64,000 bases of DNA from Lachnospiraceae bacterium (GTDB taxonomy: Bacteria > Bacillota > Clostridia > Lachnospirales > Lachnospiraceae). Below, one piece after another: positions 43,448 through 53,665 of this stretch (within the stretch, counting starts at the first letter, position 1; each line of letters opens with the position of its first letter). The stretch is taken from the NCBI GenBank assembly GCA_017472605.1, contig JAFUPV010000006.1:186001-250000 (forward strand), in the 5' to 3' direction. A program made the position numbers and the translations under genes. The notes beneath the pieces are model-generated. The model worked only from the letters and a program-made list of their open reading frames with translations, was not told where the DNA came from and made no database searches.

Positions 43448-45685
43448 CTACAGAGCTGTCACAGAAAGGTATACTTTATCTTTGTGCAGTTCGGCTTCCA
43501 GCTCACTGATCCGTTCCAGTGCTTCCAGAAAGCTCCGGTGATCATTTGATTTGATGAACAGGTGCTTTCGCCAGAAATCGCGGATTCTGGCAACCGGTGC
43601 ATCTGACGGGCCGATCACTGTCATTGTACCATGATATGACTGATTTATCAATAACGCAATTTTGTCAATCCACCGACCGGCAGCTTCTGCCGATTCACTG
43701 GCAGTCATCACTTCGCACATGCTTCCTTCCGGCGGATAGGCCAGCATTTTCCGGTATCGGATTTCTTCTTCATAAAAGCTGCAGTAATCCTGCATGGCAG
43801 CGGTGCGTACACTGAGATTCTCCGGATCATAGGTCTGAATGATCACGCTGCCCGGATCATTTCCTCTCCCAGCCCGTCCGGCTGCCTGAGTCAGCAGCTG
43901 GAATGTCCGTTCTCTGCTTCTGAAATCGCCGTTGTACAAAGACATGTCAGCAGCCAGAATCCCTACAAGCGTAACACCCGGAAAATCATGGCCTTTCACA
44001 ATCATCTGCGTTCCGACAAGAATATCCGCCTCGTGGGCGGAAAATGCCTGCAGGATCTGCTCATGTCCGTCCTTCCCGTTTGTCGTGTCATAGTCCATTC
44101 GAAGGACACGCGCTTCTGGAAAACGTTCTTTCACCAGCATCTCGATTTTCTGTGTTCCTGTTCCGAACCCGGCCAGGTAGGGAGATCCGCAGGATGGACA
44201 GGTTTTTGGAATCCGGATCGTATAGCCGCAGTAATGACAGACAAGCCTTGAACCGGTGTGCTCCGTCAGCGGCACTGCGCAGTGCGGACAGCCGACCGGC
44301 TGGCCGCAGCTTCGGCAGCTGACCGCTTTGGAATAGCCGCGGCGGTTTAAAAACAGGATCATCTGCTTTTTCTGTTCCAGACATTCTTCCATTTTCTGCT
44401 GAAGGGCACGGCTGAAGATGGAACGGTTCCCTGCTTCCATTTCCTTTCGCAGATCTACTACCTGAACCTGCGCAAGGCTGCTGCCTTCCACGGCCCGTTT
44501 TGTCAGCGTAAACAATCGGTAAATCCCCTTTTTGGCGCGGGAATAAGCCTCCAGCGAAGGGGTTGCCGACCCCAGCACAACAACGGCATCGGAAAGTCTG
44601 GCCCGCTCAATTGCGGTTTCTCTCGCATGGTATCTGGGAACCTGTTCGCTTTTATAAGTGCTTTCCTGTTCTTCGTCGATGATGATCAGACCAAGATTTT
44701 CGAAGGGGGTAAAGAGCGCAGAACGCGGACCACTCATAATCCGCACTTCCCCCCGCTTCGCCCGTTCGAACTGATCATACCGCTCTCCCTGAGACAGCCT
44801 TGAATTCACAATGGACACGCAGCTTCCGAAGCGGGAATAAAACCGCATGACAGTCTGATATGTCAGAGAAATCTCGGGAATCAGGACGATTGCCGATTTT
44901 CCCATGGAAAGAATTCCTTCGATCAGGCGGATATAAACTTCTGTTTTTCCGCTTCCTGTAATTCCATGAATCAGACATGGCGTTCGAATTCCGGCTTCAT
45001 ATTCCGACAAGATCGTATCAACAATCCGCTGCTGCTGCGGGTTGAGCGACAGCAGCGGTTTTTCCTGGTTTTGACAGGCACACCCTCCAGACAGCGGATC
45101 CCGGTAGGAAATCTGCGAATCCAGACGGATTACACCTGCCTCTTCCATTGGACGGATGATTGCAGCTGTCATTTCCAGCTGCTTCTGTGCGAGAAACCAG
45201 GGAATTTCACCCGTTTCTTTTAAAGCTTCCAGCAGACGGAGTCTTCCTTTCCATTTTTTCTTTTCCGCCAGCTGAACATAGGCTTCAAACACATGGTTAT
45301 CTTCACAGCGGACAATCCGCTTCTGCTCCACATGACGGACCGTTTCTTTCACCGGAAGAACCGTTTTGAGCGCCTGAATCATGGTAGAACCATATTCCTG
45401 ACGCATCCATGCCGCCAGAGCAATCATCTGCTCTCTGGCGGCTGCCATATCTGTGCTGATATCCTGAATCTCCTTTACTGCATCCGGGTCAAACGTACAG
45501 GTGTCTGACAGACGGATCACATATGCCTTTCGCAGGGAATTGCCCCTTCCAAAAGGAACCAGAACCTGGCAGCCAATCGGAATCGCTCCGATCAGACGAT
45601 CTGGTATCCGATACTGGAAGGGACGGTCAATCTGCTCGTGGGAAATATCAATAATTACATCTGCGTATGCTGCTCTTTCAGCCAT
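43448..45685 (-). CDS. priA: Primosomal protein N' (PriA helicase)
   Basis: A 745-residue 3'-5' superfamily-2 helicase that reloads the replisome at stalled forks. N-terminal DNA-binding domain (ADVIIDISHEQIDRPFQYRIP), Walker A HGITGSGKTEVYIR, Walker B IIIDEEQE, a zinc-binding insert with four CxxC pairs (CRSCGQPVGCPHC ... CHYCGY ... CPSCGS), and QAAGRAGRG helicase motif VI. GGAGATTACCGC precedes the ATG, which lies 31 bases inside the end of murF. Confidence 0.96.
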   Translation of the reverse strand: MAERAAYADVIIDISHEQIDRPFQYRIPDRLIGAIPIGCQVLVPFGRGNSLRKAYVIRLSDTCTFDPDAVKEIQDISTDMAAAREQMIALAAWMRQEYGSTMIQALKTVLPVKETVRHVEQKRIVRCEDNHVFEAYVQLAEKKKWKGRLRLLEALKETGEIPWFLAQKQLEMTAAIIRPMEEAGVIRLDSQISYRDPLSGGCACQNQEKPLLSLNPQQQRIVDTILSEYEAGIRTPCLIHGITGSGKTEVYIRLIEGILSMGKSAIVLIPEISLTYQTVMRFYSRFGSCVSIVNSRLSQGERYDQFERAKRGEVRIMSGPRSALFTPFENLGLIIIDEEQESTYKSEQVPRYHARETAIERARLSDAVVVLGSATPSLEAYSRAKKGIYRLFTLTKRAVEGSSLAQVQVVDLRKEMEAGNRSIFSRALQQKMEECLEQKKQMILFLNRRGYSKAVSCRSCGQPVGCPHCAVPLTEHTGSRLVCHYCGYTIRIPKTCPSCGSPYLAGFGTGTQKIEMLVKERFPEARVLRMDYDTTNGKDGHEQILQAFSAHEADILVGTQMIVKGHDFPGVTLVGILAADMSLYNGDFRSRERTFQLLTQAAGRAGRGNDPGSVIIQTYDPENLSVRTAAMQDYCSFYEEEIRYRKMLAYPPEGSMCEVMTASESAEAAGRWIDKIALLINQSYHGTMTVIGPSDAPVARIRDFWRKHLFIKSNDHRSFLEALERISELEAELHKDKVYLSVTAL

Positions 45686-47037
45686 GCGGTAATCTCCTTC
45701 AGGTGCATGCTGTTTGATGCTTTCAGATAAACAACATCCTGTTCCTTTACAGTTTCATGGATATATCTTGCGGCAGCCTCATTGGATGCCATCCTGGTGA
45801 TCGGGTACGCAGCGTTTTTTGAAGCAGCTCCTTCTGCAATGTTCACCGACAGCTCACCGACAATGATCAGCTCATCAATCGGTTCCGCCGCTATTGCTTC
45901 TCCAACCTGGCGATGGAAATTCGGTGATTCGCTTCCCAGTTCCATCATGTCACTTAACACAGCGATCTTTCGTCCTTTTGTTTCATAGCCGCTCAACACA
46001 CGAACACCGGCGATCATGGAATCCGGGCTGGCATTATAGGTATCGTCAATGATTGTATAGTGTCCCATGGAAATCCGTTCCAGACGGTTTTTAAAGCCGG
46101 TAAAGGAAGAAAGCGCCTTTGCCGCATCACGAACCGGAACACCGTTCAGCTCGGCAGCGGCAAGCGCTGCAACTGCATTCTGCACATTATGTCTGCCAAG
46201 AACAGACAGAACAACAGGAACCCGCTCCTCACCGTGAACATAATCAAAACAGTAATGTCCCTGCTCCATCCGGATGTTTTCTGCCCGATATTCACAGTGA
46301 GCCTCCGTTCCATAGAGAACAAAGGGATAGCCGGTTGATTCACGGAACCGATAGAGAAGCGGATCATCGCCATTGATGATGAGAAGGCCCTCTTCTCCAA
46401 ATCCGCGCGTGATTGTATATTTTTCGTGGCAGATTGCTTCCTGACTGCCAAAATATTCGATGTGAGCGACACCGACATTTGTTATTACTGCCATCTTCAG
46501 CCGGGCAATCTCGGAAATTGTTCCCAGTTCTCCCGGTACGTTCATTCCCAGCTCCAGAACAGCGATCTCATAATCATCGCTCATCTGGGACATGGTAATC
46601 GGTACACCGACGGAACTGTTATAGTTCTTACCTGTTTTAAAAACTTTTTTACCGGCTGAAAGAGCGCAGGCGATCATTTCCCGTGTCGTCGTTTTTCCCA
46701 CGCTTCCTGTTACGCCAATCGCATCCAGAGCCACGCGGCTTCTGCAGAGCCTTCCGATCGCATGAAGCGCTTCGATGGTATCCTCGACACGGATCCAGGC
46801 ATGTGCTTCATCCTTCATTTCCCCGTGTTCACTGGTGAGAGTTGCAGCACAGCCCACTTCAAACGCATTGGCAATAAAACGATGGGCATCCACTTTCGCA
46901 CCGATGATCGGTACAAAAATGTCATTTCCTTCGCTGTTTCTTGAATCAATGGAAATATGCTCGATCACCTGATCCGGTGAACCGCAGAGCAGTGTTCCAT
47001 TCACTGCTTCTGTTATTTCTCTTACTGTTACCTTCAT
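45655..47037 (-). CDS. murF: UDP-MurNAc-tripeptide--D-alanyl-D-alanine ligase MurF
   Basis: Last cytoplasmic step of the wall pentapeptide: adds D-Ala-D-Ala. The 460-residue Mur ligase has ATP-binding GVTGSVGKTTTREMIA, NYNSSVGVP, ELGMNVPGELG and DDTYNASPDSM. The ATG overlaps the murE stop (ATGA), indicating coupled translation. Confidence 0.95.
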   Translation of the reverse strand: MKVTVREITEAVNGTLLCGSPDQVIEHISIDSRNSEGNDIFVPIIGAKVDAHRFIANAFEVGCAATLTSEHGEMKDEAHAWIRVEDTIEALHAIGRLCRSRVALDAIGVTGSVGKTTTREMIACALSAGKKVFKTGKNYNSSVGVPITMSQMSDDYEIAVLELGMNVPGELGTISEIARLKMAVITNVGVAHIEYFGSQEAICHEKYTITRGFGEEGLLIINGDDPLLYRFRESTGYPFVLYGTEAHCEYRAENIRMEQGHYCFDYVHGEERVPVVLSVLGRHNVQNAVAALAAAELNGVPVRDAAKALSSFTGFKNRLERISMGHYTIIDDTYNASPDSMIAGVRVLSGYETKGRKIAVLSDMMELGSESPNFHRQVGEAIAAEPIDELIIVGELSVNIAEGAASKNAAYPITRMASNEAAARYIHETVKEQDVVYLKASNSMHLKEITAWLKEQHTQM

Positions 47038-48530
47038 TGTTCCCCCTTTTCCTTCGTTTCGTTCTCGATTTCCCTGCAGATTGTTTCCAGATCTGAAAAA
47101 TGCTGCCTGCTTCCATTGATTTCCTGATAGGTTTCATGTCCTTTCCCAAGGAAAAGAATGAAATCTCCTGGTCTTGCCAGCCGGATACAATGACGGATGG
47201 CTTCCGTTCGGTCAGGGATGATCAGATATTCGCCCCTCTCCATCCGGATTCCGTCCATGATATCCGCCAGAATGGAAGAAAACGGTTCCCGCCTGGAATT
47301 ATCCTGCGTAATAACCGTCACATCTGCCAGTCTTGCGCTGATTCTTCCCATTCCGAACCGGCGCAGCTTTGATCGTTCCCCTCCGCAGCCGAACAGACAG
47401 ACAATCCGGTGCGGATGGTATTCACGGACCATGTTCAGCACAGCAAGAAGACTGGATTCGTTATGAGCATAGTCAATCACAAGCCAGGCACCGTGATAGC
47501 GCGCAGCCACCTGGCATCGCCCTGTCACCTGTATCCGCTGCATGGTCTCCCATATCTGCTCAAAGGAAACGCCGGCCCAGAAACCGGCTGCAGCTGCTGT
47601 CAGCGCATTGCTGACGTTATAGGATCCGGGCATAGACAGCCGAAAAACGCCTTCATAGCAGCCCATAACCTCCACAACACTCCCCCAGAAGCTGTCTTCC
47701 ATCCTGCATTCCGCCTGTACGGCATACAGATCCGCCTTCCTCTTTCTGGAGCAGGTCAGCATGGGACAGGTCAGCTGACGGGACAGTTCCTCTCCCCACG
47801 GATCATCCACATTCAGCACGCAGAAGGGACACTGTTCCAGAAACTGACGTTTCCAGCTTCTGTATTCTTCCAGTGATTCATGCTCCCCGGCCAAAATGTG
47901 ATCCGGTGAAAAGTTGGTAAATACGCCAAGTGAAAAATCAAGACCACGGATCCGTCCCTGTTTGACTGCAAGGGACGAAACTTCCATGACTGCATGACTG
48001 CAGCCGGACCGCACTGCCTGATCCAGGTACTGATACAGCTGCAGCAAAGGCGGTGTTGTGTGTGTTGGCAAAAAAGACTGGTCGCCGGTAAAAATACCGT
48101 TTGTTCCAATGAGAATGGTTTTCAGACCGGCACATTCCAGCAGAGCGCGAAGCATCATGCTGACCGTTGTCTTTCCTTTTGTTCCGGTAATTCCAATCAG
48201 GGTCAGCTTTTTCTGTGGATGGTCATAAAAATTGGCGGCGGCTGTCTGCATGGCTTCATCCATGTTTCCAACCACCGCCACACTGATATCACGGCTAAAC
48301 AGCAATTCCAGCATTTCGCTGCCGGCAGACTGACAGATGACTGCAGCCGCTCCTTTGGCCAGCGCTTCTGCCAGATACTGTTCCCCATCCGTCTGATATC
48401 CCCGGCGGCAGAAAAAAAGACTGCCTTTCCTTACAGTACGGGAATCCTCCGTTAAATGGCTGATTTCGGTTTGTATACTTCCCTGGATCAGGGAATACTC
48501 CAGCGAATCCAACAATGACTGCAGTGTCAT
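47034..48530 (-). CDS. murE: UDP-MurNAc-L-Ala-D-Glu ligase MurE (probably meso-DAP adding)
   Basis: Adds the third wall-peptide residue. 498 residues with GITGTKGKTTVSMMLRAL (ATP loop), an SSLAVKQGRI region near the carbamylated Lys and VIDYAHNESSL. The specificity loop reads TQDNSRREPF where DAP ligases usually have DNPR. The Arg argues for meso-DAP, and the Ser-for-Pro is unusual. First gene of the long cluster running to the PPIase lipoprotein gene. CAGGAGG precedes the ATG. Confidence 0.92.
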   Translation of the reverse strand: MTLQSLLDSLEYSLIQGSIQTEISHLTEDSRTVRKGSLFFCRRGYQTDGEQYLAEALAKGAAAVICQSAGSEMLELLFSRDISVAVVGNMDEAMQTAAANFYDHPQKKLTLIGITGTKGKTTVSMMLRALLECAGLKTILIGTNGIFTGDQSFLPTHTTPPLLQLYQYLDQAVRSGCSHAVMEVSSLAVKQGRIRGLDFSLGVFTNFSPDHILAGEHESLEEYRSWKRQFLEQCPFCVLNVDDPWGEELSRQLTCPMLTCSRKRKADLYAVQAECRMEDSFWGSVVEVMGCYEGVFRLSMPGSYNVSNALTAAAAGFWAGVSFEQIWETMQRIQVTGRCQVAARYHGAWLVIDYAHNESSLLAVLNMVREYHPHRIVCLFGCGGERSKLRRFGMGRISARLADVTVITQDNSRREPFSSILADIMDGIRMERGEYLIIPDRTEAIRHCIRLARPGDFILFLGKGHETYQEINGSRQHFSDLETICREIENETKEKGEQ

Positions 48531-48556
48531 GCGGCCTCCTGAACAAAAGCTGTTTC

Positions 48557-48604
48557 AAACCGTATCACGCGCGTATCCTGCAGTTTTCCTGCCAGGCGCG
48601 GTTT
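48557..48604 (-). terminator. Stem-loop between fhs and murE
   Basis: AAACCG (minus strand) pairs with CGGTTT about 40 bases on, with an inner CGCG/CGCG and CCTG-GCAG/CTGC-AGG pairing. The T run is short, so termination of fhs transcripts here is plausible but not strong. Confidence 0.4.
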
Positions 48605-48606
48605 TA

Positions 48607-50277
48607 TCAGAACAGTCCGGTAATCATTCCATCCTCATTTACATCGATATTATTGGCAGCAGGCTCCTTCGGAAGACCTGGCATTGTCATGACATCACCG
48701 GTCAACACAACAACAAAGCCGGCGCCTGCACTGACATAGACTTCGCGTACATTTACCTTGAATCCGGTCGGACGTCCAAGCTTCTTCGGATCATCCGAGA
48801 GGGAATACTGATTCTTTGCCATGCAGATTGGAAGGTTTCCAAAGCCAAGTTCCGTCAGCTTCTTCAGCGCGCGGGTAGCTGCAGGTGCAAAGACAACACC
48901 GTCCGCTCCGTACATTTCACGGGCAATTGTTGTGATTTTATCCTTCAGCGGCATGTCAAGCGGGTACAGCGGCGCATAGGAAGACGGCTTTGTCTCCAGT
49001 GTCCGTACCACCTTTTCTGCCAGCTCAAGACCGCCCTTACCGCCTTCTGCCCATACTCTGGCCAGAGCAAACTCGCAGCCTCTTTCCTGGCAGAAGTCAC
49101 GGATGAACGCGTATTCTTCTTCGGTATCTGTCAGGAAGGAGTTCAGTGTTACTACAATCGGAACACCGAATTTCTGGATGTTCTCGATATGTTTCTCCAG
49201 ATTGACAATTCCCTTCTTCAGCGCTTCCAGATTCTCGGCTCCCAGATCCTCTTTCTTCACACCGCCGTTGTATTTCAGCGCTTTTACTGTTGCAACGATC
49301 ACAACCGCATCGGGCTTGAGACCTGCTGCGCGGCATTTGATGTCCATGAATTTCTCGGCACCGAGGTCTGCACCAAAGCCTGCTTCCGTTACTGTAATGT
49401 CAGCCAGCTTCAGCGCTGTTTTTGTTGCACGGACACTGTTGCATCCATGTGCAATGTTGGCAAATGGTCCGCCATGTACCAGAGCCGGAGTATGCTCCAG
49501 CGTCTGAACGATATTGGGCATGATGGCATCCTTCAGAAGGGCTGCCATAGCGCCTACCGCGTTCAGATCGGCTGCCGTAACCGGATCTCCGTTTCTATTA
49601 TATGCAACAATGATTCGTCCCAGTCTTTCTTTCAGATCTTTCATGTTGTCACACAGACAGAGAATTGCCATGATCTCGGAAGCAACGGTAATGACAAAAT
49701 GATCCTCACGGACAACACCGTCTGCCTTTGCACCGAGTCCGACAACAATGTTTCTGAGAACACGGTCGTTCATGTCCAGACAGCGCTTCCAGACAATGTT
49801 TCTGGTATCGATGTCCAGCGCATTGCCCTGCTGGATATGGTTGTCGAGAAGAGCTGCAAGAAGATTGTTGGCAGAAGTAATTGCGTGGAAGTCACCGGTA
49901 AAATGAAGGTTCATATCCTCCATCGGGACAACCTGGGCATAACCGCCGCCTGTTGCACCTCCCTTTACACCAAAGCACGGACCAAGGGACGGCTCGCGAA
50001 GAGCAACCAGTGTCTTTTTGCCCATCTGGTTCAGCGCTTCCGTCAGACCGATGCTGATTGTGGTCTTTCCCTCTCCTGCCGGAGTCGGATTAATTGCAGT
50101 TACCAGAACGAGCTTTCCGTCCGGTCTGTCCTTTACCTTCTCCCAGAGTTCATCGGAAAGCTTTGCTTTATATTTTCCATAAAGCTCCAGATCATCATCC
50201 GTAATTCCAAAATCAGCTGCCACATCACGGATGTGGGACAGTCTGGTTTCCTGTGCAATCTGAATATCGCTTTTCAT
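48607..50277 (-). CDS. fhs: Formate--tetrahydrofolate ligase
   Basis: ATP-dependent synthesis of 10-formyl-THF from formate; an entry to one-carbon metabolism (purines, fMet) and the methyl branch of the Wood-Ljungdahl pathway. 556 residues with the P-loop [36 protein letters not shown] and [13 protein letters not shown]. The full-length clostridial form starts [15 protein letters not shown] lies 11 bases before the ATG. It has a promoter and a roughly 100-base structured leader. Confidence 0.97.
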   Translation of the reverse strand: MKSDIQIAQETRLSHIRDVAADFGITDDDLELYGKYKAKLSDELWEKVKDRPDGKLVLVTAINPTPAGEGKTTISIGLTEALNQMGKKTLVALREPSLGPCFGVKGGATGGGYAQVVPMEDMNLHFTGDFHAITSANNLLAALLDNHIQQGNALDIDTRNIVWKRCLDMNDRVLRNIVVGLGAKADGVVREDHFVITVASEIMAILCLCDNMKDLKERLGRIIVAYNRNGDPVTAADLNAVGAMAALLKDAIMPNIVQTLEHTPALVHGGPFANIAHGCNSVRATKTALKLADITVTEAGFGADLGAEKFMDIKCRAAGLKPDAVVIVATVKALKYNGGVKKEDLGAENLEALKKGIVNLEKHIENIQKFGVPIVVTLNSFLTDTEEEYAFIRDFCQERGCEFALARVWAEGGKGGLELAEKVVRTLETKPSSYAPLYPLDMPLKDKITTIAREMYGADGVVFAPAATRALKKLTELGFGNLPICMAKNQYSLSDDPKKLGRPTGFKVNVREVYVSAGAGFVVVLTGDVMTMPGLPKEPAANNIDVNEDGMITGLF

Positions 50278-50302
50278 GTTTTGTAAATCCTCCTCTTTTA
50301 TA

Positions 50303-50361
50303 AGCAGATCCCTTCACCGGCTCACCGGCAGAACGTCCAACCATCAAAGACTTCGTCTGCT
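50303..50361 (-). promoter_or_regulatory. Structured leader of fhs
   Basis: In the mRNA AGCAGA (50356-50361) pairs with TCTGCT (50303-50308) to close a domain. It contains GTC/GAC and CCGG-TGAG-CCGG pairings, ending about 25 bases before the start codon. I could not fit it to the THF-I or ZTP riboswitch consensus; function unknown. Confidence 0.35.
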
Positions 50362-50385
50362 GTAATGGAAATTCATTCAAATGCT

Positions 50386-50414
50386 ATGATAACATCAGTT
50401 GATTGGAAATGCAA
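50386..50414 (-). promoter_or_regulatory. Promoter of fhs
   Basis: Minus strand TTGCAT (50409-50414), 17-base spacer, TATCAT (50386-50391); the -35 lies right at the ftsK stop codon. Confidence 0.6.
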
Positions 50415-50415
50415 G

Positions 50416-53400
50416 TTACAATTGGTCAAACTCCTCCATTGTCATCAGAACACGTCTTGGCTTAGTGCCCTCTTCCTCACTGACAACACCGGCTTCTGCC
50501 AGCTGATCCATGATCCGCGCGGCACGGTTGAAACCGATTTTGAACATGCGCTGCAGCATTCCAATGGACGCCTTTTCTTTTTCGATGATAAAGCGTCCTG
50601 CTTTTTCAAAATATTCATCCCGGTCACTGCCTTCCTGTCTGCTCTCTCCTGACGAAGAAGAACCTGCTGTATCCAGTGAAATATTCTGATTCTGTTCGCC
50701 GCCGATCACGTTTTTCTGCTCAGTCAGGAATTTAACCACTTCACTTACTTCCGACTCCGACACGAAACATCCCTGCACACGAAGCGGCTTCGGATAACCG
50801 GAAGGATAAAAGAGCATATCTCCCTTTCCAAGCAGCTTTTCCGCACCGTTCATGTCAATGATCGTTCTGGAATCCGTTCCGCTGGATACACTGAACGCGA
50901 TTCTTGACGGAACGTTTGCCTTAATCAGACCGGTAATGACGTTGACAGACGGTCTCTGAGTTGCAATGACAAGATGGATGCCTGCTGCGCGGGCCATCTG
51001 TGCAAGACGGCAGATGGCATCTTCCACATCACCGGAAGCCACCATCATCAGATCCGCAAGCTCATCAACAATGATGACAATCTGCGGCATCTTTTTGGGC
51101 GCATCTTTTGCATCCGGACATTCTTTGAGAACTTCTTCCACCTTCTCATTGTAACTCTTCATATCACGAACTTTCAGTTCGGCAAATTTCTGATAGCGGT
51201 CTGTCATCTCAGTGACTGCCCAGTTCAGAGCAGCTGCCGCCTTTTTCGGATCCGTTACAACCGGAATCATCAGGTGGGGAATTCCATTGTAGACGCTCAG
51301 CTCAACGATCTTCGGGTCGATCATGATCAGCTTGACCTCCGACGGCTTCGCCTTGTAGAGGATGCTCATAATGATCGTATTGATGCAGACCGACTTACCG
51401 GAACCGGTGGCACCGGCAATCAGAAGATGCGGCATCTTTGCGATATCGGCAAGAATGACGCTTCCGGCAATGTCCTTACCGGCAGCAAACACTACTTTTG
51501 ACGGATGCTTCTTAAATTCTTCGGATTCCAGAAGATCGCGCAGCATGACAGACTGTTTTTCCTTGTTCGGAACTTCGATACCGATGGCAGCTTTTCCCGG
51601 GATCGGTGCTTCCATTCGGATGTCTTCCGCCGCCAGATTCAGTTTGATATCATCGGTCAGCGAGACAATCCGGCTTACCTTAACGCCCTGCTCCGGCTGA
51701 AGCTCATAACGGGTAACACTTGGACCGCAGCTGATGTTGGTCACGGTAACTCCGACACCGAAGTTCTGCAGTGTCTGCTGCAGCTTCACGGCTGTTTCCT
51801 TGAGGCGGCGTGAGGTTTCTTCCCTGGAAACGCCGCTGCCGCTTCCCTTTTTCAGCATCTGAAGCGACGGGAAGACATATTCCTTCGGTTCAATATATTC
51901 TTCCGGAACAATGCTGCTCTCGAATTTCTCTTCTACTTCCCGCTTTTTCACATCGGCAGGAAGCTTCCGTTCTCCCGGCAGGCCATCCAGTTCCACTGTA
52001 ATCACCTTGCCTGTCGCAGTCCGGACGGTTTTAACCCGATTCTCCTCCAGCGTTTCCGATTTTGCGGTATTGGAATAGGTATCCTTTTTCCGGATCGGTG
52101 TTCCTGCTCTGCTTTCCATCAGCGGATCTGCAACCGGATCCGGAGGAAGCTCCTGTTCATAGAGATTCGGCGTTGTCGGTTCCGGATCGGCTTCTTCCCG
52201 GAATGTCCATTCCGCTTTTTCCTGTTGCGTTTCCTTCTCCGCGTCCGTTTTTAAGACGTCTGTTTCGATGCTGCTTGTTTCAAAAGAGCTTTTTCCACGT
52301 TCTCTGCGCTCCGCAGAATCCCACATCATCTGAACGTTCATCTCCGGTTCCTGAGGTTCTTCCGGATACATGGGGCTCTCATCCTTAATCGCATCTTCTT
52401 CTGTCAGAAAGATCTGCGGTTCCGGCAGATGAACCCGGAATTCATCCGGATCTTCCTCATCCATTTCATCCCACCGACCGTTTTCCATCCGATCCTGGTT
52501 ATGTCCGGTCTGTTCCTGAGCGGAAACAGCATGGTGAACAATGTCTTCCTCACGGATCTGGAAGTCCGGTTCAGGCTCCCATGGATATTCCTCCCTGTCC
52601 GCCGGCTTCATTTCACTGTATCTTGCCGCCGGCCTCATTTCGCTGTATCTTGCCGTCGGTTCGTCTTCCTCAGAAAAATCTGGCAGCTCGTCCGGTTCCA
52701 CAATCGTGTCTCCAATTCCGCGGATCACCATTTTTTCACGGATCCGCTTGACGCGCTTCTCCCGCTCTTCCTGTTCATACTGTTTCCGGGCAGTTACCGC
52801 ATTCTGACATTCTTCTTCCAGCTCTTCGATCCTCTGTCTTCGTTCCTGTCTGCGGATCGCGTTCTGCCGTTCCCTCTCCAGCCGCTTTGCACCGGCACGT
52901 ACCTGGTGCTCCTCGTGGATATCTTCCGATTTTTCTCTCAGCGATTCACACACACGGCGGGAATTGTTTCTGATGTCGCGGACAAGAGAATGACCGGTCA
53001 GCATAACAACACCGACCAGAGCGAGAACTACCATTACTATGTAGGCACCGACTGCGCCAAGCAGCGGTTTCAGCAGATTGACTGCGCCGTTTCCAATGAT
53101 TCCACCGTGAAACGTGATCAGCTCGGCAATTCCGCAGGAAGCGATCAAAAACAGCAGAAAAGAAACCATTTTAAAACCAAGCGTCCGTTTGCCGTAGTTT
53201 GCAACCAGGCAGCAGATCGCAAAAAAGAACAGAAACGGAATCAGGTAAGACGCATCACCAAAAAGCCAGAACACAGCGTCCTGAAGCCAGTACAGGGTCG
53301 ATCCTTTTTTCTGAAAACAGCTGGCAAACAGTACGATGGAAAAACCGAAGGCAGCGATCACAAGAATCTCCTTCAGCAAAGAAAAATTATAGACCGGGGT

Positions 53401-53571
53401 TTTCGGCTCCGGTACTGGGATTGTTTTCTTTTTTGATGAGGATTTTCCGGTTTGCGTTTTTGATTTGGCTGTAGACCTGTTCGTTGTCTTTGCTTTTGCA
53501 GCCGTCTTTTTTCCGGCTGTTTTTGATGAAGCTGTTTTTGACGTGCCAGTCTTTGTTTTTGCAGCAGCCAT
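50416..53571 (-). CDS. ftsK: DNA translocase FtsK/SpoIIIE
   Basis: A 1051-residue motor that pumps chromosomal DNA through the division or sporulation septum. A Lys/Thr-rich N-terminus (1-55) precedes about four membrane helices (60-200). A long charged linker (about 215-590) contains ARYSEMRPA/ARYSEMKPA duplicated. The RecA-like motor follows with LIAGATGSGKSVCINT (Walker A) and IVIIVDELADLMM (Walker B). A C-terminal winged-helix gamma domain (ASIGMLQRMFKIGFNRAARI) reads KOPS/SRS-like sites. GGGGGG is six bases before the ATG. Downstream of tepA, as in Bacillus. Confidence 0.95.
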   Translation of the reverse strand: MAAAKTKTGTSKTASSKTAGKKTAAKAKTTNRSTAKSKTQTGKSSSKKKTIPVPEPKTPVYNFSLLKEILVIAAFGFSIVLFASCFQKKGSTLYWLQDAVFWLFGDASYLIPFLFFFAICCLVANYGKRTLGFKMVSFLLFLIASCGIAELITFHGGIIGNGAVNLLKPLLGAVGAYIVMVVLALVGVVMLTGHSLVRDIRNNSRRVCESLREKSEDIHEEHQVRAGAKRLERERQNAIRRQERRQRIEELEEECQNAVTARKQYEQEEREKRVKRIREKMVIRGIGDTIVEPDELPDFSEEDEPTARYSEMRPAARYSEMKPADREEYPWEPEPDFQIREEDIVHHAVSAQEQTGHNQDRMENGRWDEMDEEDPDEFRVHLPEPQIFLTEEDAIKDESPMYPEEPQEPEMNVQMMWDSAERRERGKSSFETSSIETDVLKTDAEKETQQEKAEWTFREEADPEPTTPNLYEQELPPDPVADPLMESRAGTPIRKKDTYSNTAKSETLEENRVKTVRTATGKVITVELDGLPGERKLPADVKKREVEEKFESSIVPEEYIEPKEYVFPSLQMLKKGSGSGVSREETSRRLKETAVKLQQTLQNFGVGVTVTNISCGPSVTRYELQPEQGVKVSRIVSLTDDIKLNLAAEDIRMEAPIPGKAAIGIEVPNKEKQSVMLRDLLESEEFKKHPSKVVFAAGKDIAGSVILADIAKMPHLLIAGATGSGKSVCINTIIMSILYKAKPSEVKLIMIDPKIVELSVYNGIPHLMIPVVTDPKKAAAALNWAVTEMTDRYQKFAELKVRDMKSYNEKVEEVLKECPDAKDAPKKMPQIVIIVDELADLMMVASGDVEDAICRLAQMARAAGIHLVIATQRPSVNVITGLIKANVPSRIAFSVSSGTDSRTIIDMNGAEKLLGKGDMLFYPSGYPKPLRVQGCFVSESEVSEVVKFLTEQKNVIGGEQNQNISLDTAGSSSSGESRQEGSDRDEYFEKAGRFIIEKEKASIGMLQRMFKIGFNRAARIMDQLAEAGVVSEEEGTKPRRVLMTMEEFDQL

Positions 53572-53599
53572 CCATATCCCCCCTTAACATATTTTTCAG

Positions 53600-53659
53600 C
53601 AGTCAGCCGTTCATTTCCTGTGTCTGACTGTTTCTTTTGAGCCGGTAAACAGCCGGCTC
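53600..53659 (-). promoter_or_regulatory. Two hairpins in the tepA-ftsK gap
   Basis: Perfect 7-bp stems GAGCCGG/CCGGCTC (53639-53659) and CAGTCAG/CTGACTG (53600-53630) fill the 94-base gap. Neither is followed by a T run on the minus strand, so they look like mRNA structure rather than terminators. Confidence 0.4.
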
Positions 53660-53665
53660 ATCTCA

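Noticed and set aside
48529-50286. A 585-codon plus-strand open frame opposite fhs
   Set aside because: Antisense shadow of a highly conserved gene; no ribosome site and no family resemblance.
50278-50415. THF or ZTP riboswitch before fhs
   Set aside because: Some fragments (ACGAA, CGGTGAA) recall the THF-I motif, but the GCGTTAAGTG element is missing and the order is wrong; no ZTP CCGCCTGGG segment is present.
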